From: Roseomonas aerilata DSM 19363
GTDB taxonomy: Bacteria > Pseudomonadota > Alphaproteobacteria > Acetobacterales > Acetobacteraceae
DNA: 64,000 nucleotides
Assembly (NCBI RefSeq): GCF_000711725.1
Contig: NZ_JONP01000001.1
Span: 186,001 to 250,000 of the forward strand
Direction of reading: 5' to 3'
The translations under genes and the position numbers were made by a program. Below the pieces are notes generated by a model that saw nothing but the letters and a program-made list of their open reading frames with translations, was not told the DNA's origin and did not search any database. Shown piece after piece: positions 53,815-62,331 of the stretch (position 1 is the stretch's first letter; the number at the start of each line of letters is the position of its first letter).

Positions 53815-53966
53815 CTACTTGCGGCCCAGGATCGCGAGGACGACGACGATGAGGGCGATCAGGCCGAGGGCGACCATGCCTGGACGACGGCGAAGTTCTC
53901 CGCCTCCCGCGAGGCGATGAGGGCGGCAATGGCGCCGGCGACGATGAGCAGGATGCGGAGCGGCAT
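53815..53966 (-). pseudogene. Frameshifted two-helix micro-protein gene
   Basis: ATG at 53966 encodes a hydrophobic helix (LRILLIVAGAIAALIAS) then REAENFAVVQ and runs into a TGA by 53859. One base off, from about 53880, a second hydrophobic stretch (MVALGLIALIVVVLAILGRK) continues to a TAG at 53815-53817. Inserting one G at the GG run near 53879-53882 would join both halves into a ~50-residue protein with two helices and a short linker. It is either a recent frameshift, a sequencing error, or two tiny overlapping genes. Confidence 0.5.
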
Positions 53967-54028
53967 GGCGGCGGGTTCCGTGGGGAGAGGGGGCGACCGG
54001 GGCGGCGCCCCCTCTTCCATCCTGGCGG

Positions 54029-55450
54029 TCAGGCCCGGCCGTAGGTGTCCTCGAAGCGGACGATGTCGTCCTCGCCGAGATAGGCGCCGGCCTGCACCTC
54101 GATGAGGGTGAGCGGGATCATGCCCGGGTTCTCCAGCCGGTGGACGCAGCCCAGCGGCAAGTAGACGGACTCGTTCTCGCGCAGCAGCAGGCGCTCGGCG
54201 TCGCGCTCGACGATGGCGGTGCCGTTCACCACCACCCAGTGCTCGGCGCGGTGGTAGTGCTTCTGGAGGGAGAGCTTCTCGCCGGGGCGGACGAGGATCT
54301 TCTTCACCTGGAAGCGATCGCCCTGGATGAGGCCCTCGTAATGGCCCCAGGGGCGGTACATGCGGCGGTGGGCGCCGGCCTCGGGGCGCTTCTGGGCCTT
54401 GAGCTGGTCCACCAGCTTCTTCACGTCCTGAGCGCGGTCGCGGTGAAGGGCGAGCACCGCGTCCTCGGTCGCGACGACGATGACGTCCTCGAGGCCGACG
54501 ACGGTGGTGAGGATGCCTTCGGAGCGGACGTAGCAGTTCGTCGCGTCCACGAGGGAGACGGGGCCGTGAGTGGCGTTGCCTGCGGCGTCCTTGGGCGAGA
54601 CCTGCCAGAGCGCATCCCAGGAGCCGACATCGGACCAGCCCATGTCGGCCGGGACGACGGCGGCGTGGGCGGTGCGCTCCATCACGGCGTAGTCGATGGA
54701 GATGGAGGGGGCCTCGGCGAAGGCGGCGCCGAGGCGGACGAAGTCGAGGTCGCGGCCGGCGGTCTCGACGGCGGCGCGGACGGCCGAGACGAGCTCGGGC
54801 GCCAGGCGCTCCAGCTCGGCCAGAAGGGTGCTGGCGCGGGCGACGAACATCCCGGCGTTCCAGAGGTGGCGGCCGCCGGCGAGGAACTCGGCCGCGCGGG
54901 CGGCGTCGGGCTTCTCGACGAAGGAGGCGATGGCCGAGGCGCCTTCCAGGCCCGGCAGAGGGGCGCCGGCCTCCATGTAGCCGAAGCCGGTCTCGGGCGT
55001 GGTGGGGCGCATGCCGAAGGCGACGATGTGGCCGGCGCGCGCCGCCGCGGCCGCGCGGTCGAGGGCCGCGTGCAGCGCCGGCAGGTCCTTGATCGCGGCG
55101 TCGGCGGCCATGATCCAGAGGAGGGCGTGCGGGTTCTCCTCGGCGGCGAGGATGGCGGCGGCGGCGATGGCGGGGGCCGAGTTGCGGGCCGCGGGCTCGA
55201 GCACGATGCGGCCGCCGGCGACGCCGGCCTCGCGCAGCTGCTCGGCGACGAGGAAGCGGTGGGCTTCCGCGCAGATGATCATGGGGGGTGCAAAGCCGGG
55301 GCCGGTGGCGCGGCCGACCGTCTCCTGGAGCATGGTGGAGGTCCCGACCAATGGCCAGAACTGCTTCGGGAATCCCTCACGCGACAGTGGCCAAAGGCGG
55401 GTGCCGACGCCGCCGGACAGGATCACGGGAACAACACGATCGTCGGACAT
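54029..55450 (-). CDS. manC: Mannose-1-phosphate guanylyltransferase / mannose-6-phosphate isomerase
   Basis: 473 residues. The N-terminal nucleotidyltransferase has GGVGTRLWPLSR (pyrophosphorylase signature) and FPKQF; FVEKPDAARAAEFL and NAGMFV follow. The C-terminal cupin (RPWGHYEGL, then GEKLSLQKHYHRAEHWVVV and PLGCVHRLENPG) is the type II isomerase domain. It makes GDP-mannose for exopolysaccharide or LPS. ATG 55450 has GAGAG 6 nt upstream. Stands alone; no polysaccharide cluster is adjacent. Confidence 0.95.
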   Translation of the reverse strand: MSDDRVVPVILSGGVGTRLWPLSREGFPKQFWPLVGTSTMLQETVGRATGPGFAPPMIICAEAHRFLVAEQLREAGVAGGRIVLEPAARNSAPAIAAAAILAAEENPHALLWIMAADAAIKDLPALHAALDRAAAAARAGHIVAFGMRPTTPETGFGYMEAGAPLPGLEGASAIASFVEKPDAARAAEFLAGGRHLWNAGMFVARASTLLAELERLAPELVSAVRAAVETAGRDLDFVRLGAAFAEAPSISIDYAVMERTAHAAVVPADMGWSDVGSWDALWQVSPKDAAGNATHGPVSLVDATNCYVRSEGILTTVVGLEDVIVVATEDAVLALHRDRAQDVKKLVDQLKAQKRPEAGAHRRMYRPWGHYEGLIQGDRFQVKKILVRPGEKLSLQKHYHRAEHWVVVNGTAIVERDAERLLLRENESVYLPLGCVHRLENPGMIPLTLIEVQAGAYLGEDDIVRFEDTYGRA

Positions 55451-55499
55451 GGGCTCTCTCTGCGGACGCGGGAGAGGTAACGGAGAGGAGAGCAAAAGA

Positions 55500-55529
55500 A
55501 AAGCCGCCCCGGTTTCCCGGGGCGGCTTT
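55500..55529 (-). terminator. Intrinsic terminator of the tctBA operon
   Basis: A perfect 13-bp stem AAAGCCGCCCCGG/CCGGGGCGGCTTT with a 4-nt loop, followed on the minus strand by a T-rich run (TTTTCTTTTG). It lies 36 bp after the tctA stop and before manC, a textbook rho-independent terminator. Confidence 0.85.
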
Positions 55530-55565
55530 GGCAGGGCCTGTTGTGGCCGGGCTACTCGGAAGGCG

Positions 55566-57068
55566 CTACTCGGCCAGGGCCTTGTCCTTGCCCGAGCGGA
55601 GACCCGGCAGGAGCATCGCGGCGAGCGCGATGAAGGCGATGCCGAGCAGAGTGGCGCTGATGGGCCGCTCGACGAAGATGGTGATGTCGCCGCGGGAGAG
55701 CAGCATGGCGCGGCGCAGGTGCTCCTCCATCATCGGGCCGAGCACGAAGCCGATGAGAAGGGGCGCGGCCTCCATCTTAAGCTTGGAGAAGATGTAGCCG
55801 AGGATGCCGAAGAACAGGGTCTGGTAGACGTCGAAGACCGAGTTGTTCAGCGAGTACACGCCGATCGCGCAGAAGACGAGGATGGCGGGGTAGAGGAACT
55901 TGTAGGGCACCTGGAGCAGCTTCACCCACATGCCGATGAGCGGCAGGTTGATGACGAGGAGCATCAGGTTGCCGACCCACATGGAGCAGATGAGGCCCCA
56001 GAAGAGGTCCGGCTGGGCCTCCACCATGCGCGGGCCCGGCTGGATGCCCTGGATGATCAGGGCGCCGACCATCAGCGCCATGACGGCGTTGGCGGGGATG
56101 CCGAGGGTGAGCAGCGGGATGAAGGAGGTCTGGGCGGCCGCGTTGTTCGCGGACTCAGGACCGGCCACGCCCTCGATCGCGCCCGTGCCGAACTCGTGGC
56201 GGTGGGACGAAACCTTGCTCTCGAGCATGTAGGAGCCGAAGGCGGCCAGCGACGCGCCGCCGCCGGGCAGGATACCAAGGACGGAGCCGAGCAGCGTGCC
56301 GCGGAGCACCGGGGCGACGCAGCGCTTGGCCTCTTCCCGGGTCAGCATGAGGCTGCCGACCTTGCTGGAGAGGACCGAGCGGGCCTCGGGGCGCTCGAGG
56401 TTGAGGATAATCTCGCCGATGCCGAAGATGCCCATGGCGATGGAGACGAAGCCGAGGCCGTCGGACAGTTCGGGCACGCCGAAGGTGAAGCGCTGCTGGC
56501 CGGTCTGCACGTCCGTGCCGACGAGGCCGAGGGTGACGCCGAGCACCACCATGGCGATGGACTTCAGCACCGAGCCCTGCGCGAGCACGGCCGAGATGAC
56601 GAGGCCGAGCAGCATGAGGGAGAAGTAGTCGGCCGGGCCGAAGGAAAGGGCTACCTGGGTCAGCAACGGACCGGAGGCGGCGACCAGGAGGGTGGCGAAG
56701 CTGCCGGCGATGAAGGAGCCGAGCGCCGCGATGGTGAGCGCGGCGCCCGCGCGGCCGTTGCGGGCCATCTTGTAGCCCTCGAGCGTCGTGACGACCGAGG
56801 AGACCTCTCCGGGCAGGTTCAGCAGGATCGAGGTGGTCGAGCCGCCGTACTGCGCGCCGTAGTAGATGCCGGCGAGCATGATGATGGCGGTGGTCGCGGG
56901 CTGGCCGAAGGTGATCGGCAGCAGGAGCGAGATGGTGGCCACGGGGCCGATGCCCGGCAGCACGCCGATGGCCGTGCCGATCAGCGCGCCGAGCAGCGCG
57001 AAGAGCACGTTGTTCAGCGTGAGAGCGACGCCGAATCCGTGCGAGAGGTTGGAGAGAAGCAGTTCCAT
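55566..57068 (-). CDS. tctA: Tripartite tricarboxylate transporter permease, large subunit
   Basis: 500 residues with about 12 membrane helices. Diagnostic TctA motifs include GVLPGIGPVATISLLLP near the N-terminus, YYGAQYGGSTTSILLNLPGE, and GILPGGGASLAAFGSYMLE in the second half. It carries carboxylates or similar anions into the cell with Na+, fed by a Bug receptor. It follows tctB on the same strand by 30 bp. No tctC lies next to them. Confidence 0.95.
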   Translation of the reverse strand: MELLLSNLSHGFGVALTLNNVLFALLGALIGTAIGVLPGIGPVATISLLLPITFGQPATTAIIMLAGIYYGAQYGGSTTSILLNLPGEVSSVVTTLEGYKMARNGRAGAALTIAALGSFIAGSFATLLVAASGPLLTQVALSFGPADYFSLMLLGLVISAVLAQGSVLKSIAMVVLGVTLGLVGTDVQTGQQRFTFGVPELSDGLGFVSIAMGIFGIGEIILNLERPEARSVLSSKVGSLMLTREEAKRCVAPVLRGTLLGSVLGILPGGGASLAAFGSYMLESKVSSHRHEFGTGAIEGVAGPESANNAAAQTSFIPLLTLGIPANAVMALMVGALIIQGIQPGPRMVEAQPDLFWGLICSMWVGNLMLLVINLPLIGMWVKLLQVPYKFLYPAILVFCAIGVYSLNNSVFDVYQTLFFGILGYIFSKLKMEAAPLLIGFVLGPMMEEHLRRAMLLSRGDITIFVERPISATLLGIAFIALAAMLLPGLRSGKDKALAE

Positions 57069-57098
57069 GGTTTCTTGGCCCTTCCTATGCCCGTCGGT

Positions 57099-57716
57099 TC
57101 AGAAGCTACCCGGCCAAACAGGCACACGGATATCGAGCTGGCGGATGAAGACGAACCAGCAGAGGGCGCAGAGAAAGACGCACATGCCGGCGACGCCCAG
57201 CGGCCTATGGTCGCGGTCCGCGAACGAGGCGATGACGCAAAGGGCGACGATCGAGACCATCAGGCCGAGGGGCTCGAGCAGGAGCCCGAAGACGGCGAAG
57301 GAGCCGAGCACCATGCCGAGCGGCCGCCAGGCCGGGGAGATGGCGAGGAGGAGCAGGCCGATGAGGCAGGCGGCGCCGACCTGGATGTAGTTCGTGTTGT
57401 AGCCCGTGGCCTCCATCACCCGCCAGATGAGGATGCCCACCGCGATGGCGACGGCGAGGGTGACGAAGTCGAGCTTCTTCCAGTCCTCGAGGTCGTCGGG
57501 GCCGCCGCGCAGCCCGACGATGAAGACGATCGCGCCGAGCCCCATCTGGAGCCAGAGCACCAGCATTGGCATGTAGCCGGGGCCCATGCGTCGGGCGGTG
57601 CCGAGGGTGTGCTGCTCAAGGCCGAGGCCGAGGAAACCGCCGTTGATCCACAGGCCGATGAAGGCCAGGAACATGAGCAGAAATCCGGCCCAGAGATCCT
57701 TCTGACTTATTTTCAT
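57099..57716 (-). CDS. tctB: Tripartite tricarboxylate transporter, small subunit
   Basis: 205 residues with four or five membrane helices, matching TctB by size and the N-terminal KDLWAGFLLMFLAFIGLW and TARRMGPGYMPMLVL segments. Shine-Dalgarno GGAG 7 nt upstream fixes the ATG at 57716 and excludes a longer frame. First gene of the tctBA pair, divergent from the M20 hydrolase across 285 bp. Confidence 0.9.
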   Translation of the reverse strand: MKISQKDLWAGFLLMFLAFIGLWINGGFLGLGLEQHTLGTARRMGPGYMPMLVLWLQMGLGAIVFIVGLRGGPDDLEDWKKLDFVTLAVAIAVGILIWRVMEATGYNTNYIQVGAACLIGLLLLAISPAWRPLGMVLGSFAVFGLLLEPLGLMVSIVALCVIASFADRDHRPLGVAGMCVFLCALCWFVFIRQLDIRVPVWPGSF

Positions 57717-57942
57717 GAACGCTCCACCCTTTGCAGGCCCTCGTCGATTGCTGATCCGACCGGCAGGCGCGACGGGGGAGGGGGAGGTGAGGGCCATGCC
57801 GACGCCGGCCAGGCACCAGAGGTGTCGGCCGCCACGTCTCCTGCTCTCCGTCCCTTCTTCCCTGACGTGCCTCCCGGTACGCGGAGTCCCGGCAAACTAT
57901 GGGGCACGGCTCGGCTCCACAAGCGGCAGATTCGCTGCGACC

Positions 57943-57970
57943 TTGTCATGGATGCTTCTTCACCTAGGGT
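57943..57970 (+). promoter_or_regulatory. Possible promoter of the M20 hydrolase gene
   Basis: TTGTCA (57943-57948) and TAGGGT (57965-57970) are separated by 16 bp, 31 bp before the start codon. The -10 box is a poor match, so this is tentative. Nothing else distinctive was seen in the 285-bp divergent region 57717-58001. Confidence 0.3.
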
Positions 57971-58001
57971 GCAGCGCAACATACTTGCGAGAGGAGGGAT
58001 C

Positions 58002-59195
58002 ATGTCGGAGCCTAACGGCATGAGAATCAATGATCCTGACCGCCAGATCGCCGAGGCCGCGGAGGCGCTGACACCCGGGCTCGTCGCCATCCGCCGCGAC
58101 ATACACGCCCACCCCGAACTGGCGATGGAGGAGGTGCGGACGGCGGGAATCGTTTCACGAGAACTGGAGCGGCTCGGGATCGCGCACCGCACGGGGCTCG
58201 GGCGGACGGGCATCGTGGGCATGATCGAGGGCGGGCGGCCGGGGCCGACGCTCGCGATCCGCGCGGACATGGACGCGCTGCCGATCCACGAGGAGACGGG
58301 GCTGCCCTTCGCCAGCACCGTGGACGGCAAGATGCATGCCTGCGGGCACGACATCCACACCTCCACGCTGCTCGGCGTCGCTTCCGTGCTGAAGGATCTC
58401 GCGCCGATGCTCGCGGGGCGCGTGGCGCTCGTGTTCCAGCCGGCGGAGGAGACGCTGGAGGGCGCGGCGGCGATGATCGCCGATGGCGCGGCCGAGGGTT
58501 TCGACATGGCGCTCGGCTTCCACAACCATCCGGACATGCCGGTGGGAGAGACGGGCTTCGTGCGCGGCGCCTGCCTCGCGGCGTCCGATCGCTTCGACCT
58601 CGTGCTGCGCGGGAAGTCCGGCCATGCGGCGCATCCTGAATCCGCCGTCGATCCCATCGTGGCGGCCGCGCATTTCGTGGCGCAGGCGCAGACGGTGGTG
58701 AGCCGCGAGGTCGATCCGCTGAAGCCCGCCGTGGTCACGATCGGCATGCTGGCGGGCGGTGCGACCTACAACATCATCCCCGAGCGGGTTGCGTTGAAGG
58801 GAACGGTGCGGACGCTCGACGCCGGCACGCGCGGTATCGCGGAGGGCGCGCTTCGCCGGCTCGTCGCGGGGCTGGAGCTGGGGTTCAGGGTGCAGGCGTC
58901 GCTCGATTACCGGCGTATGGTGCCGGCACTGGTGAACGACGATGGCGTGCTGGACCGTGTGCTGCCGGCGGTGGCGGCGCAGCTCGGCCGCGCGCCGGTG
59001 GAGGGGGTGCCGAGCATGGGCAGCGAGGATTTTTCGGAGTTCGCGGCGCTGGTGCCGTCCATGCATCTGCGCGTCGGCTCCGGCGCGCCAGGCCGGGCGG
59101 ACCGGCTGCACAATGCCGGCTACCAGCCGGACGAGGGCTGCATTCCCGTCGGCGTGCAGGCGCTGAGCCGGGCCGCGCTGGAGTTGCTCGCATGA
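58002..59195 (+). CDS. M20-family amidohydrolase (hippurate/N-acyl amino acid hydrolase type)
   Basis: 397 residues. GGAGGG 5 nt upstream fixes the ATG. Zinc-peptidase motifs are RRDIHAHPEL at about 32-41, RADMDALPI, HACGHDIHTS with the metal Cys-Gly-His, and PAEETLEGAAAM with the catalytic/ligand Glu; a dimerisation domain (KSGHAAHPESAVDPI) is inserted. It hydrolyses N-acyl or N-carbamoyl amino-acid amide bonds. It overlaps the next gene by ATGA and is divergent from tctBA, whose cargo may be its substrate. Confidence 0.92.
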   Translation: MSEPNGMRINDPDRQIAEAAEALTPGLVAIRRDIHAHPELAMEEVRTAGIVSRELERLGIAHRTGLGRTGIVGMIEGGRPGPTLAIRADMDALPIHEETGLPFASTVDGKMHACGHDIHTSTLLGVASVLKDLAPMLAGRVALVFQPAEETLEGAAAMIADGAAEGFDMALGFHNHPDMPVGETGFVRGACLAASDRFDLVLRGKSGHAAHPESAVDPIVAAAHFVAQAQTVVSREVDPLKPAVVTIGMLAGGATYNIIPERVALKGTVRTLDAGTRGIAEGALRRLVAGLELGFRVQASLDYRRMVPALVNDDGVLDRVLPAVAAQLGRAPVEGVPSMGSEDFSEFAALVPSMHLRVGSGAPGRADRLHNAGYQPDEGCIPVGVQALSRAALELLA

Positions 59196-60178
59196 AGGTC
59201 TGCGTTTTCGGCGCCGGGGCGATCGGCGGGCATGTGGCGGCGCGGCTCTCCCGCGGCGGTGCGGAGGTGAGCGTGGTGGCGCGCGGCGCCAACCTCGCGG
59301 CGATCCGCGAGCACGGGCTGACGGTGGTGGCGCGCGACGCGACCTTCACCGCGCGGCCGGCCGCGAGCGCCGACCCGGCGGAGCTGGGCCCGCAGGACGC
59401 GGTGGTGGTGACGGTGAAGGGGCACCAGCTCGGCGGCGTGGCGGAGGCGATCGCGCCGCTGCTGCGGGCGGACACGCCGGTGGCCTTCGTGATGAACGGC
59501 ATCCCCTGGTGGTATTTCGACCGGCACGGCGGCGCGCTGGACGGCACCGCGCTTCCGTCACTGGACCCCGGCGGCGCGGTGCGGCGCGCGGTGGGCGTGG
59601 AGCGGACGGTGGGCGGCGTCGTTTATTCCGCCTGCACCATCACCGCGCCCGGGCGCATCGAGGTGGAGAACGAGCGGAGCAGGGTGGTGCTCGGCGGGCT
59701 GGACGGGACGGTGGGGGAGCCGGTGCGCGCCCTTTCCGCCGCGCTGGAGGCGGGCGGCATGGGCTGCCCGATCGTGCCGGACATCCGGCGCGAGGTCTGG
59801 GCGAAGCTCGTCTCGAACCTGTCGAACGGGCCGCTTTGCCTTCTGTCGCGCCAGGGGCTGGCGGCGACGCTGGTCGATCCCGCCATCCGCGAGGCGGCGC
59901 GGGCGGGGCTGGCGGAGGGGGTGGCCATCGCGCGCGGGCTCGGGATCGAGCTCGACGTCGATCCGGCGGCGCGGGTGGAGGCCTCGCGCACGACGGTGCA
60001 CAAGCCGTCGATCCTCCAGGACATGGAGGCGGGCAAGGCGATCGAGATGGAGGCGATGCTGCTGCAGCCGCTGGCCCTCGCCCGGATGGCGGGGGTGCCG
60101 ACGCCGGTGCTGGACCTGGTGGTCGGGCTGGCGAGGAAGGCGGCGGAGGCGACGGGGCAGTACGCAGCCGCGGCCTGA
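59192..60178 (+). CDS. Ketopantoate reductase family protein (PanE/ApbA type)
   Basis: 328 residues. N-terminal NADP site VFGAGAIGGHVAARL, MNGIPWWYF loop with the conserved Asn, and C-terminal REVWAKLVSNLSNGPL with the catalytic Lys, plus EMEAMLLQPLALARMAGVPTP. The family reduces 2-dehydropantoate and related 2-oxo acids; many members linked to catabolic genes act on other substrates. The 4-bp ATGA overlap with the M20 hydrolase implies coupled translation, so a catabolic role beside an amidohydrolase is more likely than pantothenate synthesis. Confidence 0.87.
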   Translation: MKVCVFGAGAIGGHVAARLSRGGAEVSVVARGANLAAIREHGLTVVARDATFTARPAASADPAELGPQDAVVVTVKGHQLGGVAEAIAPLLRADTPVAFVMNGIPWWYFDRHGGALDGTALPSLDPGGAVRRAVGVERTVGGVVYSACTITAPGRIEVENERSRVVLGGLDGTVGEPVRALSAALEAGGMGCPIVPDIRREVWAKLVSNLSNGPLCLLSRQGLAATLVDPAIREAARAGLAEGVAIARGLGIELDVDPAARVEASRTTVHKPSILQDMEAGKAIEMEAMLLQPLALARMAGVPTPVLDLVVGLARKAAEATGQYAAAA

Positions 60179-60184
60179 AGACCC

Positions 60185-60206
60185 GGGGGCCGGTGATCCG
60201 GCCCCC
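60185..60206. terminator. Bidirectional hairpin between convergent genes
   Basis: GGGGGCCGG/CCGGCCCCC, a perfect 9-bp stem with a TGAT loop, lies 6 bp after the reductase stop and 8 bp before the end of the glycine-rich gene on the other strand. It can serve both genes. Confidence 0.6.
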
Positions 60207-60213
60207 GAACCGG

Positions 60214-60459
60214 TCAGTAGCGGTAGTAGCCCGGCGCCGGCGGGTAGTAGGCGACCGGCGGCGGCGCGTAGTAGGCGCGCGGCGGGGCCGCGATGGCCGC
60301 GCCCGCGATGGCGCCGAGCGCGAGGCCGCCGATGATGCCGCCGGCGATCGCGCCGCCGCTCGGGCCGCGACGGTGCCAGCCTTGCGCCTCCGCGGGGACG
60401 GCGGCCATGAGGGTGGCGGCGGCGATGCCGCCCAGGACGAGACTGCGGAACCTGTTCAT
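60214..60459 (-). CDS. Small secreted Gly/Ala/Tyr-rich protein
   Basis: 81 residues. N-terminal signal sequence (about 1-25, ending AEAQ), then a Gly/Ala hydrophobic stretch (SGGAIAGGIIGGLALGAIAGAAI) like glycine-zipper proteins and a C-terminal Pro/Tyr-rich tail (YYAPPPVAYYPPAP). Possibly an envelope protein; function unknown. GGAGGG 7 nt upstream fixes the start at 60459; the frame is open upstream but not coding-like. Confidence 0.75.
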   Translation of the reverse strand: MNRFRSLVLGGIAAATLMAAVPAEAQGWHRRGPSGGAIAGGIIGGLALGAIAGAAIAAPPRAYYAPPPVAYYPPAPGYYRY

Positions 60460-60640
60460 CGACTTGCCCTCCGGGGGCTGTTGAGACTTGCTCTGTCTCA
60501 GGGAACGTATCGGAAGATCATCGCCGGATTGTGGCGGCGGCGGGGTCGCATCGTGGCCGCTTCGCGGGCCGGAAGTCCATCGTGGAACGCGCCTGGGCGC
60601 CGGTCCGATGCGTAACAAATGGTGGCCTGTGGCCCCGTCA

Positions 60641-61585
60641 TCAACCGGGGCGGGGAAGTGCGGTCTGGCCGAGGACCCAGCCCTCCCAGCGGCGGACCCA
60701 GGGGTCGTCGGGGATGAAGTCGGGGCGGGCGCCGTCGAGCACGGCGACGACGCAGAGGAGGCCGAGGAGGCTGTCGATCCGGTCCTCGCCGGCCGCGTCG
60801 GAGCCGAATCCGTCCTCGATGGACCTGGCCAGGGCGGGGGAGGGGATGACGGCGAGGCGGTCCATGGCCTGGCGCAGGGTCGGGGCGGCGGCGCGGCGGG
60901 CGGACTGGGCGCGCTTGCTGCCGGGAAAGCGGACACCGAGGTGGCGCATGGCTTCGGCGGGGTAGGTTTCGGCGAGGGCGGCGGTGCCGGGGGCGAGGAG
61001 GGTGGCGAGCGGGCCCTCGAAGGGCCAGAGGCGGAGGCGGGCACCCGCGGCCAGGGCGGGCGCGATCCAGTCGCGCCAGGCGGAGATGGCGGCCTTGCCC
61101 GTCTGGTTCGCGCCGAGGGTCCAGAAGAGGGGAGCGCCGGCCGGGCGCTCGGCGGTGGCGCGATCGCAGAGGCGGGAGAGCTCGGCAGGGCCCGCGAAGC
61201 CCAGGGCGGCGGCGTGGGCGGCGCGGGTCATGCCGCGGAACCCGCGGGCGGGGTAGAAGGGGCGGTCGGGGGAGACGGTTTCGAGCGTCTCGCTCACGCG
61301 CAGGAAGTCGGGGTTGCCGGGCAGGGCGCGGAGGAAGGCGGGGAAATCCGGTTCGGGGCGCGCGGCGGCCCAGGCGCGGGGGAGGCCGAGCGGGAGGTCG
61401 AGGCCGAGGGCGACCGGTGCGCCCTCCGCGACCAGGGCGGCCGCGAGGGCGGCGGGGTCGCCGACCGGGCGCGGAGCCTCGGCGCGCCAGGCCCCGCCCT
61501 GCCGGCGGGCGATGCTCACCCAGCGCTTGGCGGGGTGGGCGGACCAGTCGGCATGGGCGGCGAGGAGCGCGCCTTGCGGGCTCAG
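60641..61585 (-). CDS. DUF429-type (RNase H-like fold) protein
   Basis: About 314 residues, tentatively DUF429 by the N-terminal ADWSAHPAKRWVSIARR strand pair and GLDLPLGLPRAWA, which place acidic residues like the RNase H fold; FWTLGANQTGKAAISAWR and EDRIDSLLGLLCV follow. Function unknown. No ATG, GTG or TTG occurs in frame before the conserved start; the best candidate is CTG at 61585, which overlaps the upstream stop as CTGA. A GTG about 20 codons later would cut the first conserved strand. It is probably translationally coupled to the upstream gene. Confidence 0.68.
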   Translation of the reverse strand: MSPQGALLAAHADWSAHPAKRWVSIARRQGGAWRAEAPRPVGDPAALAAALVAEGAPVALGLDLPLGLPRAWAAARPEPDFPAFLRALPGNPDFLRVSETLETVSPDRPFYPARGFRGMTRAAHAAALGFAGPAELSRLCDRATAERPAGAPLFWTLGANQTGKAAISAWRDWIAPALAAGARLRLWPFEGPLATLLAPGTAALAETYPAEAMRHLGVRFPGSKRAQSARRAAAPTLRQAMDRLAVIPSPALARSIEDGFGSDAAGEDRIDSLLGLLCVVAVLDGARPDFIPDDPWVRRWEGWVLGQTALPRPG

Positions 61586-61839
61586 CGGGAGGGCTTGAGG
61601 GGCTGCTGCGCGCGGTCCAGCAGGCGGCGGAAGAGGTTCGGCTTCTTGGGCGGGGCCACCTCCGCGGTGCGGCGGGCGGTCTCGGCCGTGGTCGCGCGGC
61701 GCTCCTCCTCGCGCTCCTTCTCCTTCAGGGCGAGCCACTTCTCGAGGCTCATGCCGTTCTTGGCGGCGCGCTTGGCCTCGTAGGCGCGCTGGGCGTCGGT
61801 CATGCGCGGGGCCGCGTTCGGCTTGGGGCTGGTGGCCAT
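61582..61839 (-). CDS. Small charged helical protein, function unknown
   Basis: 85 residues, rich in Lys/Arg/Glu (AQRAYEAKRAAKNGMSLEKWLALKEKEREEERR), probably one long helix with disordered ends (PPKKPNLFRRLLDR). GAGAG 7 nt upstream supports ATG 61839. It overlaps the DUF429 gene by 4 bp. I recognise no named family. Confidence 0.68.
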   Translation of the reverse strand: MATSPKPNAAPRMTDAQRAYEAKRAAKNGMSLEKWLALKEKEREEERRATTAETARRTAEVAPPKKPNLFRRLLDRAQQPLKPSR

Positions 61840-61977
61840 GGGGAACTCTCGCGGTCGTGTGAGGCGTGGTGAATGGCGCGGCGGAGCGCGGGCAGCAAGC
61901 CCCCGCGCAGATGCGCTCGCCGGCCCGCTCTTGCCAGGGCCCGCGCGCGGGGGCAGGGCAGCGCTCGGAGGGATGGT

Positions 61978-62313
61978 ATGATGGAAGCGCGGGTGAAGGC
62001 GGGGCTCTGGGCCTCCATGGCGATCCGGATGGGGGACCAGGCGGGCCGGCCGGGCGTGGTCCTGCGGAAGGGCGACGCGGACAGCGGCGGCATCCTGTGC
62101 GTGCTGCGCGGGCGGGAAGGGCTGGTCGTGCTCTCCCAGACGCGGGACGCCCGGGGGCGGCCGGCCTGGATGCGCGGCACCGGCGCGGCGCCGGTGGACG
62201 ACGCGGCGGCCGACGCCTACGTCGCCCGGCAGGTGAAGCGCGACCCGGACCTCTGGGTGCTGGAATTCGAGGCGCCGGACCTGCTGCCGCCCTTCGAGGC
62301 GGTGATCGTCTAA
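61978..62313 (+). CDS. DUF1491 family protein
   Basis: 111 residues matching DUF1491: ARVKAGLWASMAIRMGDQAGRPGVVL at the start, GDADSGGILCVL in the middle and the conserved C-terminal YVARQVKRDPDLWVLEFE. The function is unknown; the family is mainly alphaproteobacterial. GGAGGG 5 nt upstream of the first of two ATGs (61978, 61981). Copy B of the composite repeat follows 18 bp after the stop. Confidence 0.85.
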   Translation: MMEARVKAGLWASMAIRMGDQAGRPGVVLRKGDADSGGILCVLRGREGLVVLSQTRDARGRPAWMRGTGAAPVDDAAADAYVARQVKRDPDLWVLEFEAPDLLPPFEAVIV

Positions 62314-62331
62314 GGGCGGGTGCCGGTGGTC

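Noticed and set aside
54999-58001. A very long plus-strand frame running into the M20 hydrolase
   Set aside because: It is antisense to manC and tctBA; only the part from 58002 has a ribosome site and family motifs.
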